A stretch of DNA of 36,815 nt, taken from an uncultured Comamonadaceae bacterium (GTDB lineage: Bacteria; Pseudomonadota; Gammaproteobacteria; Burkholderiales; Burkholderiaceae). Each line of letters begins with the position of its first letter. Positions within the stretch are counted from its first letter, which is position 1. The stretch is taken from positions 1 to 36,815 of the forward strand of contig CAMLSD010000052.1 in NCBI GenBank assembly GCA_946482595.1, given 5' to 3'. The position numbers were made by a program, and so were the translations under genes. The notes beneath the pieces were generated by a model. It was not told the DNA's origin. It was given only the letters and a program-made list of their open reading frames with translations, and did not search any database. Below are positions 9,174-16,956 of the stretch, piece by piece.

Positions 9174-9662
9174 TCATTCAAGCAACCGAGCGCCGCACTC
9201 ATGCGCAACCCTGATGCCGAACCTGTTGCGCAGCTCGGACAGCGGTGTGTCAAGGAACTGCTCGTGATCTGCCCATGGCCAACGTTCGCGTTGCCTGGCA
9301 CAGCGCCACACCGTGCGGATGAACAGGTAGGGCGCGCTGAGGAGTGCCAGGATCGTGCTTCCGATCGGAAGTCGAGTGTAGATGTCCAATGTCTCGTGAT
9401 GCGTGTAGCCACGCAGCACGGCCATGCCGCCGGTCGTGCCAAAGATGCTGGACAGCTTCACCACGGCCTCGTCAGGCATGGAGGTTCCACAGCCGTACAA
9501 GACATGGACCACGTCGTGAGCACGGAAGAACTGCCTGGCCTCCTGTGACAGCAGGCTGTTCTCGCGCTTGAGCCCCGGGTTGGCAGCGAAGTACTCGGCA
9601 AGGCCCTGCGCGAGCGTCTGTGTGCTGCGCGCGGATTCAAAGTGATGCCGAGGCCTTGCCAT
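9174..9662 (-). CDS. Coq4-like protein of unknown function
   Basis: 162 residues. The core FRAHDVVHVLYGCGT (about 47-60) resembles the HDxxHxxxG signature of the Coq4 family, whose eukaryotic members act in ubiquinone biosynthesis. His49, Asp50 and His53 could bind a metal. A hydrophobic stretch at about 100-117 (STILALLSAPYLFIRTVW) may attach the protein to the membrane. The assignment rests on this one motif, so a role in quinone synthesis is not shown. No Shine-Dalgarno sequence or clear promoter is visible before ATG 9662. It lies between convergent DUF1653 and purN, with purN upstream in the same direction and 38 bases between them, so cotranscription with purN is plausible. Confidence 0.55.
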   Translation of the reverse strand: MARPRHHFESARSTQTLAQGLAEYFAANPGLKRENSLLSQEARQFFRAHDVVHVLYGCGTSMPDEAVVKLSSIFGTTGGMAVLRGYTHHETLDIYTRLPIGSTILALLSAPYLFIRTVWRCARQRERWPWADHEQFLDTPLSELRNRFGIRVAHECGARLLE

Positions 9663-9700
9663 GGTGCGCTGCGCGCGGTGCGAGTCTCGCCCGGCTGCCC

Positions 9701-10342
9701 TTACCCCGCCAGCTCAGCCACCACCAGCTGCGGCTCACCGTCCAGTTGGGTGACGATGCCCGCGTCGACGCCCAGCCGTCCGCTGACGAACCAGCGCACG
9801 GCGCGTGGGTAGATGCGGTGCTCCTGCACCAGCACACGCGCCGACAACGCGGCTTCGGTGTCCTGCGGGAGCACGGGCACGGCCGCCTGGATCACGATCG
9901 GGCCGTGGTCGAGCTCAGGCGTGACGAAGTGCACCGTAGCCCCGGCCAGCTTGCAGCCGGCGTCGATCGCACGCTGGTGGGTGTGCAGGCCCGGAAAGGC
10001 CGGCAGCAGGGACGGATGGATGTTGAGCAGCCGGCCTGCGTAGTGCGTCACGAAGGCCGGGGTCAGGATGCGCATGAACCCCGCAAGCACGACCAGATCG
10101 GGGGCAAAGCCGTCGATCACGCGGGCCAGTTCGGTGTCGAAGGCCTCCCGGCTGGCGTGGGCCTTGTGGTCGACCACGGCCGTGGCAATGCCGCGCGCGG
10201 CGGCGTACTGCAGGCCCTGCGCCTGCGGCCGGTTGCTGACCACGGCCGCAATCTGCGCCGGCCAGCCTTCGGCGGCCGCGGCCTGCACGATGGCTTCCAT
10301 GTTGGAGCCCCGCCCCGAGATGAGGATCACGATACGCTTCAT
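9701..10342 (-). CDS. purN: Phosphoribosylglycinamide formyltransferase
   Basis: Third enzyme of purine synthesis, transferring formyl from 10-formyltetrahydrofolate to GAR. 213 residues. The P-loop-like ILISGRGSNM lies at 6-15. The catalytic triad equivalents are Asn107 and His109 in NIHPSLLPAFPG and Asp145 in ELDHGPIV. Length and motifs match E. coli PurN. The open frame runs 234 codons further upstream through antisense trpS, but MKRIVILISGRGSN is the family start. No Shine-Dalgarno sequence precedes it; TACACT (10351-10356, minus strand) sits eight bases before the ATG. Confidence 0.96.
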   Translation of the reverse strand: MKRIVILISGRGSNMEAIVQAAAAEGWPAQIAAVVSNRPQAQGLQYAAARGIATAVVDHKAHASREAFDTELARVIDGFAPDLVVLAGFMRILTPAFVTHYAGRLLNIHPSLLPAFPGLHTHQRAIDAGCKLAGATVHFVTPELDHGPIVIQAAVPVLPQDTEAALSARVLVQEHRIYPRAVRWFVSGRLGVDAGIVTQLDGEPQLVVAELAG

Positions 10343-10350
10343 GGGCCGGC

Positions 10351-10356
10351 AGTGTA
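10351..10356 (-). promoter_or_regulatory. Putative -10 box of purN (leaderless)
   Basis: TACACT on the minus strand, eight bases before the purN ATG, would put the transcription start at or beside the start codon. No -35 match is visible in the very GC-rich sequence upstream. Confidence 0.35.
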
Positions 10357-10392
10357 GCGGGCGCCCGCCCCCTCGCGGCCGGCGGCGCCACC

Positions 10393-10398
10393 TACAAT
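10393..10398 (+). promoter_or_regulatory. Putative -10 box of trpS
   Basis: TACAAT in CCTACAATGCG lies about 70 bases before the trpS start and 50 bases from the purN start. The -35 position (10370-10375) is GC-rich and not recognisable. Confidence 0.35.
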
Positions 10399-10465
10399 GC
10401 GCCTCTCCCGGCGCGGCCTGGCCTTGCGGCCGGCCCGCCTGCAACAAGACTCCTGCGAGCCCGAC

Positions 10466-11773
10466 ATGACCGAGCGTGTCCTCACCGGCATCACCACCAC
10501 CGGCACCCCCCACCTGGGCAACTACGTGGGTGCCATTCGCCCCACCGTGACGGCCAGCCGCCAGCCCGGCGTCGAGAGTTTCCTCTTCCTGGCCGACTAC
10601 CATGCCCTGATCAAATGCGACGAGCCCGACCGCGTGGAGCGCTCGCGCCTGGAGATCGCCGCCGCCTGGCTGGCCGCCGGCCTGGACCCGCAGCGGGTCA
10701 CCTTCTACCGCCAGAGCGACATCCCCGAGATCCCGGAGCTGACCTGGCTGCTCACCTGCGTGACCGGCAAGGGCCAGATGAACCGGATGCACGCCTACAA
10801 GGCGGCCACGGACGCCAATCTGGCCGCCGGCCAGGACCCGGATGCCGACGTGAGCATGGGCCTGTTCTGCTACGCCATCCTGATGGCTGCTGACATACTC
10901 GCCTTCAAGGCCCACCGCGTGCCCGTGGGGCGCGATCAGGTGCAGCACATCGAGATCGCGCGCGACATCGCCCAGCGCTTCAATCACCTGTACGGCGGCG
11001 GGCGCGAGATGTTCGTGCTGCCCCGGGCCGAGATCGAGGAGCATGTGGCCACGCTGCCCGGCCTGGACGGGCGCAAGATGTCGAAGAGCTACGACAACAC
11101 GATCCCGCTGTTCGAAGGCGGGGCCAAGGGGCTGAAGAATTCGGTCGCGCGCATCGTGACCGACTCACGTGCGCCAGGCGAACCCAAGGACCCGGACAGC
11201 TCGCACCTCGTCACGATCCATGATGCATTTGCCACCCCGGCAGAACGCGAGACCTTCCGGGCCGACCTGCGCGCCGGGCTGGCCTGGGGTGAGGCCAAGC
11301 AGCGGCTGGTCACGCTGGTGGAGACCCACATCGGGCCGATGCGCGAACGCTACGCCCACCTGATGGCCCACCCGGAACAGGTTGAAGACATCCTCCAGGC
11401 TGGCGCCACGAAGGCCCGCGCGGTGGCCGGGCCCTTCCTGGCTGAACTGAGGCAGGCCGTGGGCCTGCGCCGCATGGTGGCACTCGGCCAGGCCGGTGGC
11501 GCCGCGAACCGCCAGGCGGCGCGGGTGGCGCTGCCCGAGTTCAAGCAGTACCGCGAAGACGGCAAGTTCCACTTCAAGCTGGTCGATGCCCAGGGCCGGC
11601 CGCTGCTGCACAGTGCGGCACTGGCCGAGGGCCGCGAAGCCGGCCTGTGGGTCAAGCGGCTCAAGACCGAAGGCGCCGCGGCCCTCGACGAGGCGCCGGT
11701 GACGCTGGCCGACGGCATCGACCGTGCTGTCGTGGAGTCCGCCCTGGCCGCCCTCGTGGCGGCCCAGGAGTGA
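10466..11773 (+). CDS. trpS: Tryptophanyl-tRNA synthetase with C-terminal extension
   Basis: Class I aminoacyl-tRNA synthetase charging tRNA-Trp. 435 residues. The HIGH-type motif is GTPHLGNY at 13-20 and the KMSKS loop is [10 protein letters not shown] at 202-211. The catalytic core and helical anticodon domain end near residue 340. The last 95 residues form an extension, [29 protein letters not shown]..., whose pattern ([20 protein letters not shown]) resembles the YegP/DUF1508 fold. Most bacterial TrpS proteins are about 330-350 residues, so the extension is notable, though I believe it is usual in Burkholderiales. Start ATG 10466 matches the family N-terminus; the frame is open 23 codons further up. 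Confidence 0.95.
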   Translation: MTERVLTGITTTGTPHLGNYVGAIRPTVTASRQPGVESFLFLADYHALIKCDEPDRVERSRLEIAAAWLAAGLDPQRVTFYRQSDIPEIPELTWLLTCVTGKGQMNRMHAYKAATDANLAAGQDPDADVSMGLFCYAILMAADILAFKAHRVPVGRDQVQHIEIARDIAQRFNHLYGGGREMFVLPRAEIEEHVATLPGLDGRKMSKSYDNTIPLFEGGAKGLKNSVARIVTDSRAPGEPKDPDSSHLVTIHDAFATPAERETFRADLRAGLAWGEAKQRLVTLVETHIGPMRERYAHLMAHPEQVEDILQAGATKARAVAGPFLAELRQAVGLRRMVALGQAGGAANRQAARVALPEFKQYREDGKFHFKLVDAQGRPLLHSAALAEGREAGLWVKRLKTEGAAALDEAPVTLADGIDRAVVESALAALVAAQE

Positions 11774-11785
11774 CGTGCCTCCCGG

Positions 11786-11845
11786 CACCGCACCGCACCG
11801 CACCGCACCGCACCGCACGACACGATACGACGCGACACAACACGA
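11786..11845. repeat. Pentanucleotide tandem repeat (CACCG)6 plus decayed units
   Basis: Six perfect CACCG units (11786-11815) are followed by CACGA, CACGA, TACGA, CGCGA, CACAA and CACGA, making 12 units in 60 bp. The array fills the trpS to DUF3717-DUF1289 gap and stops two bases before the downstream ATG. It leaves no room for a Shine-Dalgarno sequence. Such short repeats can change copy number by slippage. Confidence 0.9.
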
Positions 11846-11847
11846 CG

Positions 11848-12294
11848 ATGGCCGGCATCCACATCACCGACATCGAATCGGCCATCAACTGGTGGCGCGA
11901 GCAACGGCCCTCACCCGACGGCATCACGGCCTGCCGGGAAGTGCTCGACCTGGCCGAGGTCTATGCGCTGATGGTGTATTACCGCGAGCACGAGTGCGAC
12001 GAGCACACCATGCCGGCGCGGGCCCGCGCGGCCTGGCTGGCCTGGTACGAGACCACGCCCGACACCCCGTGCATCGCCATCTGCTCCACGAGCCAGGGCG
12101 ATGAAGTCTGCAAGGGCTGTGGCCGCGATTTCGGCGAGGTGCAGTTCTGGCCGGAGATGACCCCTGCCGAGAAGCGCGCCACCTGGCGGCGCATCACGCT
12201 GGACGGCACCGCCTGGCGCTTCAACCGGTATGCGGAGCGGGCGCGTGAGCCGGCCCCTGCGGCGCCGGACGGTTCAACGGAATCGTCAGGCTGA
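11848..12294 (+). CDS. DUF3717-DUF1289 two-domain protein
   Basis: 148 residues. Residues 3-65 (ITDIESAINWWREQRPSPDG...LAEVYALMVYYREH) match DUF3717, a small family known from Burkholderiales. Residues 73-118 match DUF1289, with four cysteines in C75-x3-C79-x8-C88-x2-C91 that look like a zinc or iron-sulfur site, and the usual FWPEMTPAEKRATWRRI tail. Function of both domains is unknown. The frame is open upstream through the repeat, but the DUF3717 domain starts at ATG 11848. There is no ribosome-binding site. The last 74 bases overlap the 3' end of the convergent histidine kinase gene. It may be cotranscribed with trpS. Confidence 0.8.
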   Translation: MAGIHITDIESAINWWREQRPSPDGITACREVLDLAEVYALMVYYREHECDEHTMPARARAAWLAWYETTPDTPCIAICSTSQGDEVCKGCGRDFGEVQFWPEMTPAEKRATWRRITLDGTAWRFNRYAERAREPAPAAPDGSTESSG

Positions 12295-13651
12295 AGCAGC
12301 TGCCGCCGCCCTCGCGCGGCTCGCAGCGCACGCTGCCGCCGTGCCGCTTGGCGATCTGCCGCACCAGGCTGAGGCCGAGTCCGACGCCGCCGGCATGTTC
12401 GGCATGCCCCGGCATGCGATAGAAGGCTTCGAAGATGCGCTCGCGCTGATCGGGCGGCACGCCCGGGCCGCGGTCGAGCACCTCGATGCGGGCGGTCGTC
12501 CCGGCACGCGCAATGCGCACTTCGGGCGCCTCCTTCCCGCCGTACCGCCTGGCGTTCTCGAGCAGGTTGCGCAAGGCACGGCGCAGCAGGCGCTCGTCGC
12601 CTGGCACGACGAGCTCTTCTCCGTCGACGTCGGCGTCGACGCGTGCGCCCTCCTCGACCGCCAGTGCCAGCAGATGCACCGGCTCGTCAAGATCGAGTGC
12701 CGGGGCGGCGTCGAGCCTGCTGGACAGCAGCACCTCTTCCACCAGAGCGTCCAGCTCGCGGATGTTGTGCTCGATCTCCTGGCGCAGCGCCGCGCGCGAC
12801 TCCGGCTGGGCCGATTCCAGCAGCGACACCGCCATCTTCAGGCGGGCCAACGGCGATCGCAGCTCATGCGAGGCATTGGCGAGCAGGGACTGATGCGAAC
12901 GGACCAGCGCCTCGATGCGCTCGGCGGCCTGGTTGAAGCTGGTCGCGACGGCGGCGACTTCGTCGCGCCCCTGGACGGCCACCCGATGATCGAGCTGCCC
13001 GGCGCCGAAGGTTTCGACACCGCGCTTGAGGCTCTCCAGCTGGCGCGTGAGACGCCGCACCACCGGGTAGGCGCCCAGCGAGACGGCGATGAACAACACC
13101 ACCAGCGCCACCAGCAGCCCACCACCGCGCAGGAACCACGGGGGTTCCAGGCTCTGCACCGGTACACCGTTGCGAGGCCGGGGGTCGTCAGGCGGCCGCA
13201 TCGCCATGGCCGGCGAGCGGTCACCCCGTTCAGCGCGGGCCGGGCGGTCATCGCCCACCGGATTGAGTGCCCGTGCCGGGCGCAGCACCAGCACCGTGCG
13301 GCCATCGTCCAGCGGCAGCTTGAAGCGCCGCCGCGGGCCTTCGGCTTCAATCTTCAGGAAGGTCGGCGATGCCGCGATACGACGCCCGCGCGCGTCTTCG
13401 AGGGCCAGCGGCAGGCGCAGCCGTGCTGCCCATTCGAGCAGCGCCTGCGCCTGCTCCTCGGGCGGCGCGTTCGCCGGCGGCAGGTTGCTCTGGGCCAGGT
13501 CGCCCCAGGCACTCATGCGGTCCGACCACAGCACACGCTCCTGGTCGCGCTCATGCTCGATATTGCGCTTGAAGATCCATCCGGCCGCCAGTGCAAACAG
13601 CAGCAGCACGGCCACGACCGTGAGGTAGATGCGCAGGTAGAGGCTTTTCAT
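12221..13651 (-). CDS. Sensor histidine kinase, Cpx-like
   Basis: Inner-membrane sensor kinase, 476 residues. Membrane segments at about 8-28 and 176-197 enclose a periplasmic sensor of about 145 residues. A HAMP domain (190-248) follows, then HisKA with the phospho-acceptor His262 in NASHELRSPLARLK. The ATP-binding domain has N-box NLLENA at 362-367, G1 DRGPGV at 393-398 and G2 GVGLGLS at 422-428. The SHELRSPLxRL pattern and gene order resemble CpxA/RstB-type kinases. It follows the response regulator after 15 bases in one operon. Its 3' end overlaps the convergent DUF3717-DUF1289 gene by 74 bp. The exact stimulus is not known from sequence. Confidence 0.93.
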   Translation of the reverse strand: MKSLYLRIYLTVVAVLLLFALAAGWIFKRNIEHERDQERVLWSDRMSAWGDLAQSNLPPANAPPEEQAQALLEWAARLRLPLALEDARGRRIAASPTFLKIEAEGPRRRFKLPLDDGRTVLVLRPARALNPVGDDRPARAERGDRSPAMAMRPPDDPRPRNGVPVQSLEPPWFLRGGGLLVALVVLFIAVSLGAYPVVRRLTRQLESLKRGVETFGAGQLDHRVAVQGRDEVAAVATSFNQAAERIEALVRSHQSLLANASHELRSPLARLKMAVSLLESAQPESRAALRQEIEHNIRELDALVEEVLLSSRLDAAPALDLDEPVHLLALAVEEGARVDADVDGEELVVPGDERLLRRALRNLLENARRYGGKEAPEVRIARAGTTARIEVLDRGPGVPPDQRERIFEAFYRMPGHAEHAGGVGLGLSLVRQIAKRHGGSVRCEPREGGGSCFSLTIPLNRPAPQGPAHAPAPHTG

Positions 13652-13666
13652 GGGGCGAGCGCGCCG

Positions 13667-14386
13667 TCACGCATCGTCGGCATCCTGCTTCTTCGCAAAG
13701 ACATAGCCGGTGCCGCGCACGGTCAGGATGCGGCGAGGATTCTTGGGGTCGTCTTCGATGGCCGCCCGGATGCGCGAGATGTGCACGTCGATCGAACGAT
13801 CGAAGGCCTCGAGCGCATGGCCCTTGAGCGCGTCCATGATCTGGTCGCGCGACAGCACACGGCCCGGTTGCTGGGCCAGTACCACCAGCATCTGGAACTG
13901 GTAGCCAGTGAGTTCGCACTCACGTCCGTCAATCCGGGCGACACGCGCGCCCAGGTCGACCTCGAGCCGCCCGAAGCGCATCACGTCGGTGCCGGCATCA
14001 TCGTCCCGGCTGCTTCGGCGCAGGATCGCGCGCAGCCGCGCCAGCAGTTCGCGCGGCTCGAATGGCTTGGGCAGGTAGTCGTCGGCCCCCAGCTCCAGCC
14101 CGACGACCCGGTCCATCGGTTCGCCGCGGGCGGTGAGCATGAGGATCGGTAACTGCCGTGTGCGCGGTTCGCCCCGCAACTCGCGGCACAGGTCCAGGCC
14201 GTCGCCGTCAGGCAGCATGAGGTCGAGAATCACGGCATCGAAACCGTGTTCCCGGCGCTCCAGCCACTCGCGACCGATGCGCAGCGAAGGCGCGGTTTCG
14301 GTCTGGTAGCCGGCCTGCCGCAGGTAGTCGCCCACCATGCCGGTGAGGCGGGTGTCGTCGTCGATGAGCAGGACTCGTGCAGACAT
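13667..14386 (-). CDS. OmpR-family response regulator, CpxR-like
   Basis: Cytoplasmic DNA-binding response regulator, 239 residues. The receiver domain (1-120) has the acidic pocket Asp10/Asp11, phospho-acceptor Asp55 in ILDLMLPDGDG, Thr85 and Lys107. The winged-helix output domain (about 130-235) is of OmpR/PhoB type, ending RSIDVHISRIRAAIEDDPKNPRRILTVRGTGYVF. The open frame extends 32 codons upstream, but the receiver fold begins at ATG 14386; no Shine-Dalgarno sequence is visible. Placed between a spy/cpxP-like gene and the kinase gene, it is probably the CpxR counterpart. Confidence 0.93.
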   Translation of the reverse strand: MSARVLLIDDDTRLTGMVGDYLRQAGYQTETAPSLRIGREWLERREHGFDAVILDLMLPDGDGLDLCRELRGEPRTRQLPILMLTARGEPMDRVVGLELGADDYLPKPFEPRELLARLRAILRRSSRDDDAGTDVMRFGRLEVDLGARVARIDGRECELTGYQFQMLVVLAQQPGRVLSRDQIMDALKGHALEAFDRSIDVHISRIRAAIEDDPKNPRRILTVRGTGYVFAKKQDADDA

Positions 14387-14449
14387 GTTTGAGGGGTGGC
14401 GCCGCAGCAAAGGTCGAATAGTGGCCGAATCTAGCGCACCTGTGGCAAA

Positions 14450-14474
14450 GCGGCCCCGCCAGAGGCGGGACCGC
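14450..14474 (-). terminator. Hairpin between spy-like gene and response regulator, possible attenuator
   Basis: Arms 14450-14460 and 14464-14474 pair over 11 positions with one mismatch around a three-base loop. On the minus strand it is followed only by a short TTT. It lies 19 bases after the spy-like stop and could reduce read-through into the regulator-kinase genes or stabilise the upstream message. Confidence 0.5.
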
Positions 14475-14492
14475 TGTTGCACAGGCTCAAGC

Positions 14493-15026
14493 TCAGCGCG
14501 AACGCTCCTGCCAGCGCTTTGCGCGGGCCTGCATGCGCTCGGCCAGCTTGGTACGCTGCTCGGGCGTGAGCACGCGGCTGATGTCGATCATGGCCTGGCT
14601 CATGCGGCGTGAGACCTGGTCCATCTGGCTCATCTGCTGCTGACGCAGGGCCTCGACCGCGTTGGCGTCGACAGTGGGCTGGGTGAACAGCTGCATCGCC
14701 TGCTGTCGCAGGCCTCGCCCGGCTTCACGCTGGGTCTTGATCTCGGCAGCCGCCGTGCGGGCAATCTGCTTGATCTGGGCCCGCTGGGCGTCGGTCGCGT
14801 CGAGGTCCTTGAGCATGCGGTCGACCATGCGGTCCACACGCTCCGGGCTGCCGGCGAAGGCCATCATGCCCGGCCCGCCATGGCCGCCGTGGTGCCCGTG
14901 GCCACCGTGGCGGCCGCCGTCGGCCACCGCCGGCATCACGGCAAAGGCCGAGACTGCCAACAACATCACGGCAGCCACGCCCTTGATCCCGTGGCCCTGT
15001 GCAATCGACTTGATCTGGTGTTTCAT
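14493..15026 (-). CDS. Spy/CpxP-family periplasmic protein
   Basis: 177 residues with a signal peptide (about 1-36, ending PAVADG). A His/Gly-rich segment (about 38-51, RHGGHGHHGGHGG) may bind metal. A helical domain follows with the repeated LTxxQ-type signature: LDATDAQ at 75-81 and LTPEQR at 153-158. Family members are periplasmic chaperones or feedback inhibitors of Cpx-type kinases. AGGAG (15032-15036) lies five bases before ATG 15026 and only two before the ATG at 15029, so I chose the former. It is the first gene of the set spy-like, regulator, kinase, and has a CpxR-like box upstream. Its 5' region is shared with divergent fliL. Confidence 0.85.
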   Translation of the reverse strand: MKHQIKSIAQGHGIKGVAAVMLLAVSAFAVMPAVADGGRHGGHGHHGGHGGPGMMAFAGSPERVDRMVDRMLKDLDATDAQRAQIKQIARTAAAEIKTQREAGRGLRQQAMQLFTQPTVDANAVEALRQQQMSQMDQVSRRMSQAMIDISRVLTPEQRTKLAERMQARAKRWQERSR

Positions 15027-15106
15027 CATCACTCCTGGGGTTGAACAGGGCACATCGCCCGTGAACACATGGTCGGTGCGCGGCGTGAAGCGTCCATGGG
15101 CTGGCG

Positions 15107-15121
15107 GTAAAGATATGTGAA
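15107..15121 (+). promoter_or_regulatory. Putative CpxR box upstream of the spy-like gene
   Basis: GTAAA-gatat-GTGAA is one base off the E. coli CpxR consensus GTAAA-N5-GTAAA. It lies about 80 bases before the spy-like start, a usual position for an activator site, and about 120 bases before fliL. Confidence 0.55.
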
Positions 15122-15243
15122 CCCCCGGGGCGGCCCGGCCCCCAGGCGGGAAACAGCCGGCGTTTGACCCGCTTATCCCGCGTTTGGCCACCCCCCTCCC
15201 CTCGAATAATCAGCGTCAACTACCGTTCCAAGGACCGCACACC

Positions 15244-15852
15244 ATGTCCGCAGCGATGGCTCAAGCCTCGGATGCCGCCAGCCCCAAGAAGGGCGGCAAG
15301 AAACTCCTGCTGATCGTGGCAGCCGCCGTCGTGCTGCTGCTGATCGCGGCCGGTGCGGCGGTCTACGTGCTCAAGGCCCGCGCGGCGGCGGCCGCAGCCG
15401 AGGCCGAAGGTGACGATGAGACCGTGGCCGTCGAAAAGGCGCCTGCAAAAAAGACACCCTCGGGCACGCCGCCGACCTTCCTCGCGCTGGAGTCCTTCAC
15501 CGTGAACCTGGCCGACAAGACCGCTGAGCGTTATGCCCAGGTCGGCATCACGCTCGAGGTCGACACGGCCGAGAATGCCGAAAAGCTCAAGGCCTACATG
15601 CCAGCCATCCGCAACAACGTGCTGATGATCCTGGCCCACAAGACCTCCGAGGAACTGCTCACCCGCAGCGGCAAGGAGCGGCTGGCGCGCGAGATCATGC
15701 GCGAGTCGGTGCGGCCCATGGGCATCGAGATCGAGCCCGACGAAGAAGACACGGCTGAGTCCGAGGAGGGCGCCAAGCCGCGCAAGAAGAAGCGCCGTGC
15801 CGTCTACAACCCGGTGCAGCAGGTGCACTTCTCGAACTTCATCGTCCAGTGA
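15244..15852 (+). CDS. fliL: Flagellar basal-body protein FliL
   Basis: Inner-membrane protein next to the stator that supports torque and stator stability. 202 residues: short cytoplasmic N-terminus (KKGGKK), one membrane segment (about 21-43), an Ala/Glu-rich linker, and the periplasmic FliL domain from about 75 (FLALESFTVNLADKTAERYAQVGITLEV ... VQQVHFSNFIVQ). AAGGA (15230-15234) lies nine bases before ATG 15244, which I prefer to the frame start at 15184. A -10-like AATAAT at 15205-15210 is possible but has only a weak -35. First gene of the fliLMNOPQR cluster. Confidence 0.95.
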   Translation: MSAAMAQASDAASPKKGGKKLLLIVAAAVVLLLIAAGAAVYVLKARAAAAAAEAEGDDETVAVEKAPAKKTPSGTPPTFLALESFTVNLADKTAERYAQVGITLEVDTAENAEKLKAYMPAIRNNVLMILAHKTSEELLTRSGKERLAREIMRESVRPMGIEIEPDEEDTAESEEGAKPRKKKRRAVYNPVQQVHFSNFIVQ

Positions 15853-15951
15853 TCGGTGTGTGATGCAGCCCGACATCCGTCTCCAACCTCTGTCTGCGCC
15901 ATGGCCCGGTCCGTGCGCGGCTGACCCTCAGGTCGCCGGGGGAGAGCACGC

Positions 15952-16956
15952 ATGAACCAGCAGATCCTGTCGCAGGACGAAGTCGATGCCCTGCTGCAAG
16001 GCATCACCGGCGAGAGCCAGAAGCTCGAGCAGGAAGAGGTGCAGGTCGGCGGCATCCGCGACTACGACATCGCCAGCCAGGAGCGGATCGTCCGTGGGCG
16101 CATGCCCACGATGGAGATCATCAACGAGCGTTTCGCCCGCAACATCCGCATCGGCCTGTTCAACTTCATCCGCAAGAGCCCCGAGATTTCGGTGGGCGCG
16201 ATCAAGGTGCAGAAGTACAGCGCCTTCCTGCGCGAGATCGTCGTGCCGACGAACTTCAACATCGTCTCGGTGCGGCCCCTGCGCGGCTCGGGCCTGATCG
16301 TGTGCGACCCCACGCTCGTGTTCGCGGTGATCGATTCGCTGTTCGGCGGCAACGGCAAGTTCCACACCCGCATCGAAGGCCGCGACTTCTCGCCGACCGA
16401 ACAACGCATCATCAACCGCCTGGTCGATGTCGTGCGCGAGGAATACAAGAAGGCCTGGCAGGGCATCTATCCGCTCGAACTGGACTACCAGCGCTCGGAG
16501 ATGCAGCCCCAGTTCGCCAACGTCGCGACACCCAGCGAGATCGTGGTGACCACCTCGTTCACGCTGGAGATCGGTGACACCTCGGGCACGATCCACTTCT
16601 GCATCCCGTATGCCACGCTGGAGCCGATCCGCGACGTGCTGTACTCGACCGTGCAGGGTGACTCGGTCGAACCCGACCGCCGCTGGGTCAAGCTGCTGAC
16701 GCATCAGATCCAGGCCGCCGAGGTCGAACTGGTGGTCGAGCTCGGCCGTGCCGACGCCACCGTCGAGCAACTGCTGTCGCTCAAGGCGGGCGACTTCCTC
16801 GAACTTGACCTCAACCCGATGGTGGAGGCCAAGGTCGATGGCGTGCCGGTGTTCGAATGCCAGTACGGCACGTCGACCGGCAAGTACGCCATCAAGATCG
16901 AAAAACTGTTGACCGGCCAGGAGTTCGGCTGGTTGGGAGATTCCAATGTCGGCTGA
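15952..16956 (+). CDS. fliM: Flagellar motor switch protein FliM
   Basis: C-ring component that binds phospho-CheY and switches rotation. 334 residues. The N-terminal CheY-binding peptide LSQDEVDALLQGI lies at 6-18. The CheC-like middle domain (about 45-230) contains RNIRIGLFNFIRKSPEISV and LFGGNGKFHTRIEGRDFSPTEQRII. A C-terminal SpoA domain (about 255-325) ends with ECQYGTSTGKYAIKIEKLL. A strong GGGGGAGAG site precedes the ATG. Its end overlaps fliN by 11 bases. Confidence 0.98.
   Translation: MNQQILSQDEVDALLQGITGESQKLEQEEVQVGGIRDYDIASQERIVRGRMPTMEIINERFARNIRIGLFNFIRKSPEISVGAIKVQKYSAFLREIVVPTNFNIVSVRPLRGSGLIVCDPTLVFAVIDSLFGGNGKFHTRIEGRDFSPTEQRIINRLVDVVREEYKKAWQGIYPLELDYQRSEMQPQFANVATPSEIVVTTSFTLEIGDTSGTIHFCIPYATLEPIRDVLYSTVQGDSVEPDRRWVKLLTHQIQAAEVELVVELGRADATVEQLLSLKAGDFLELDLNPMVEAKVDGVPVFECQYGTSTGKYAIKIEKLLTGQEFGWLGDSNVG

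Noticed and set aside
10345..11044. 234-codon upstream extension of purN
   Set aside because: It is antisense to trpS; the PurN family starts at MKRIVILISGRGSN.
12230..14152. 640-codon plus-strand open frame opposite the kinase and regulator
   Set aside because: It runs across two well-supported minus-strand genes and matches no domain; a codon-bias shadow.
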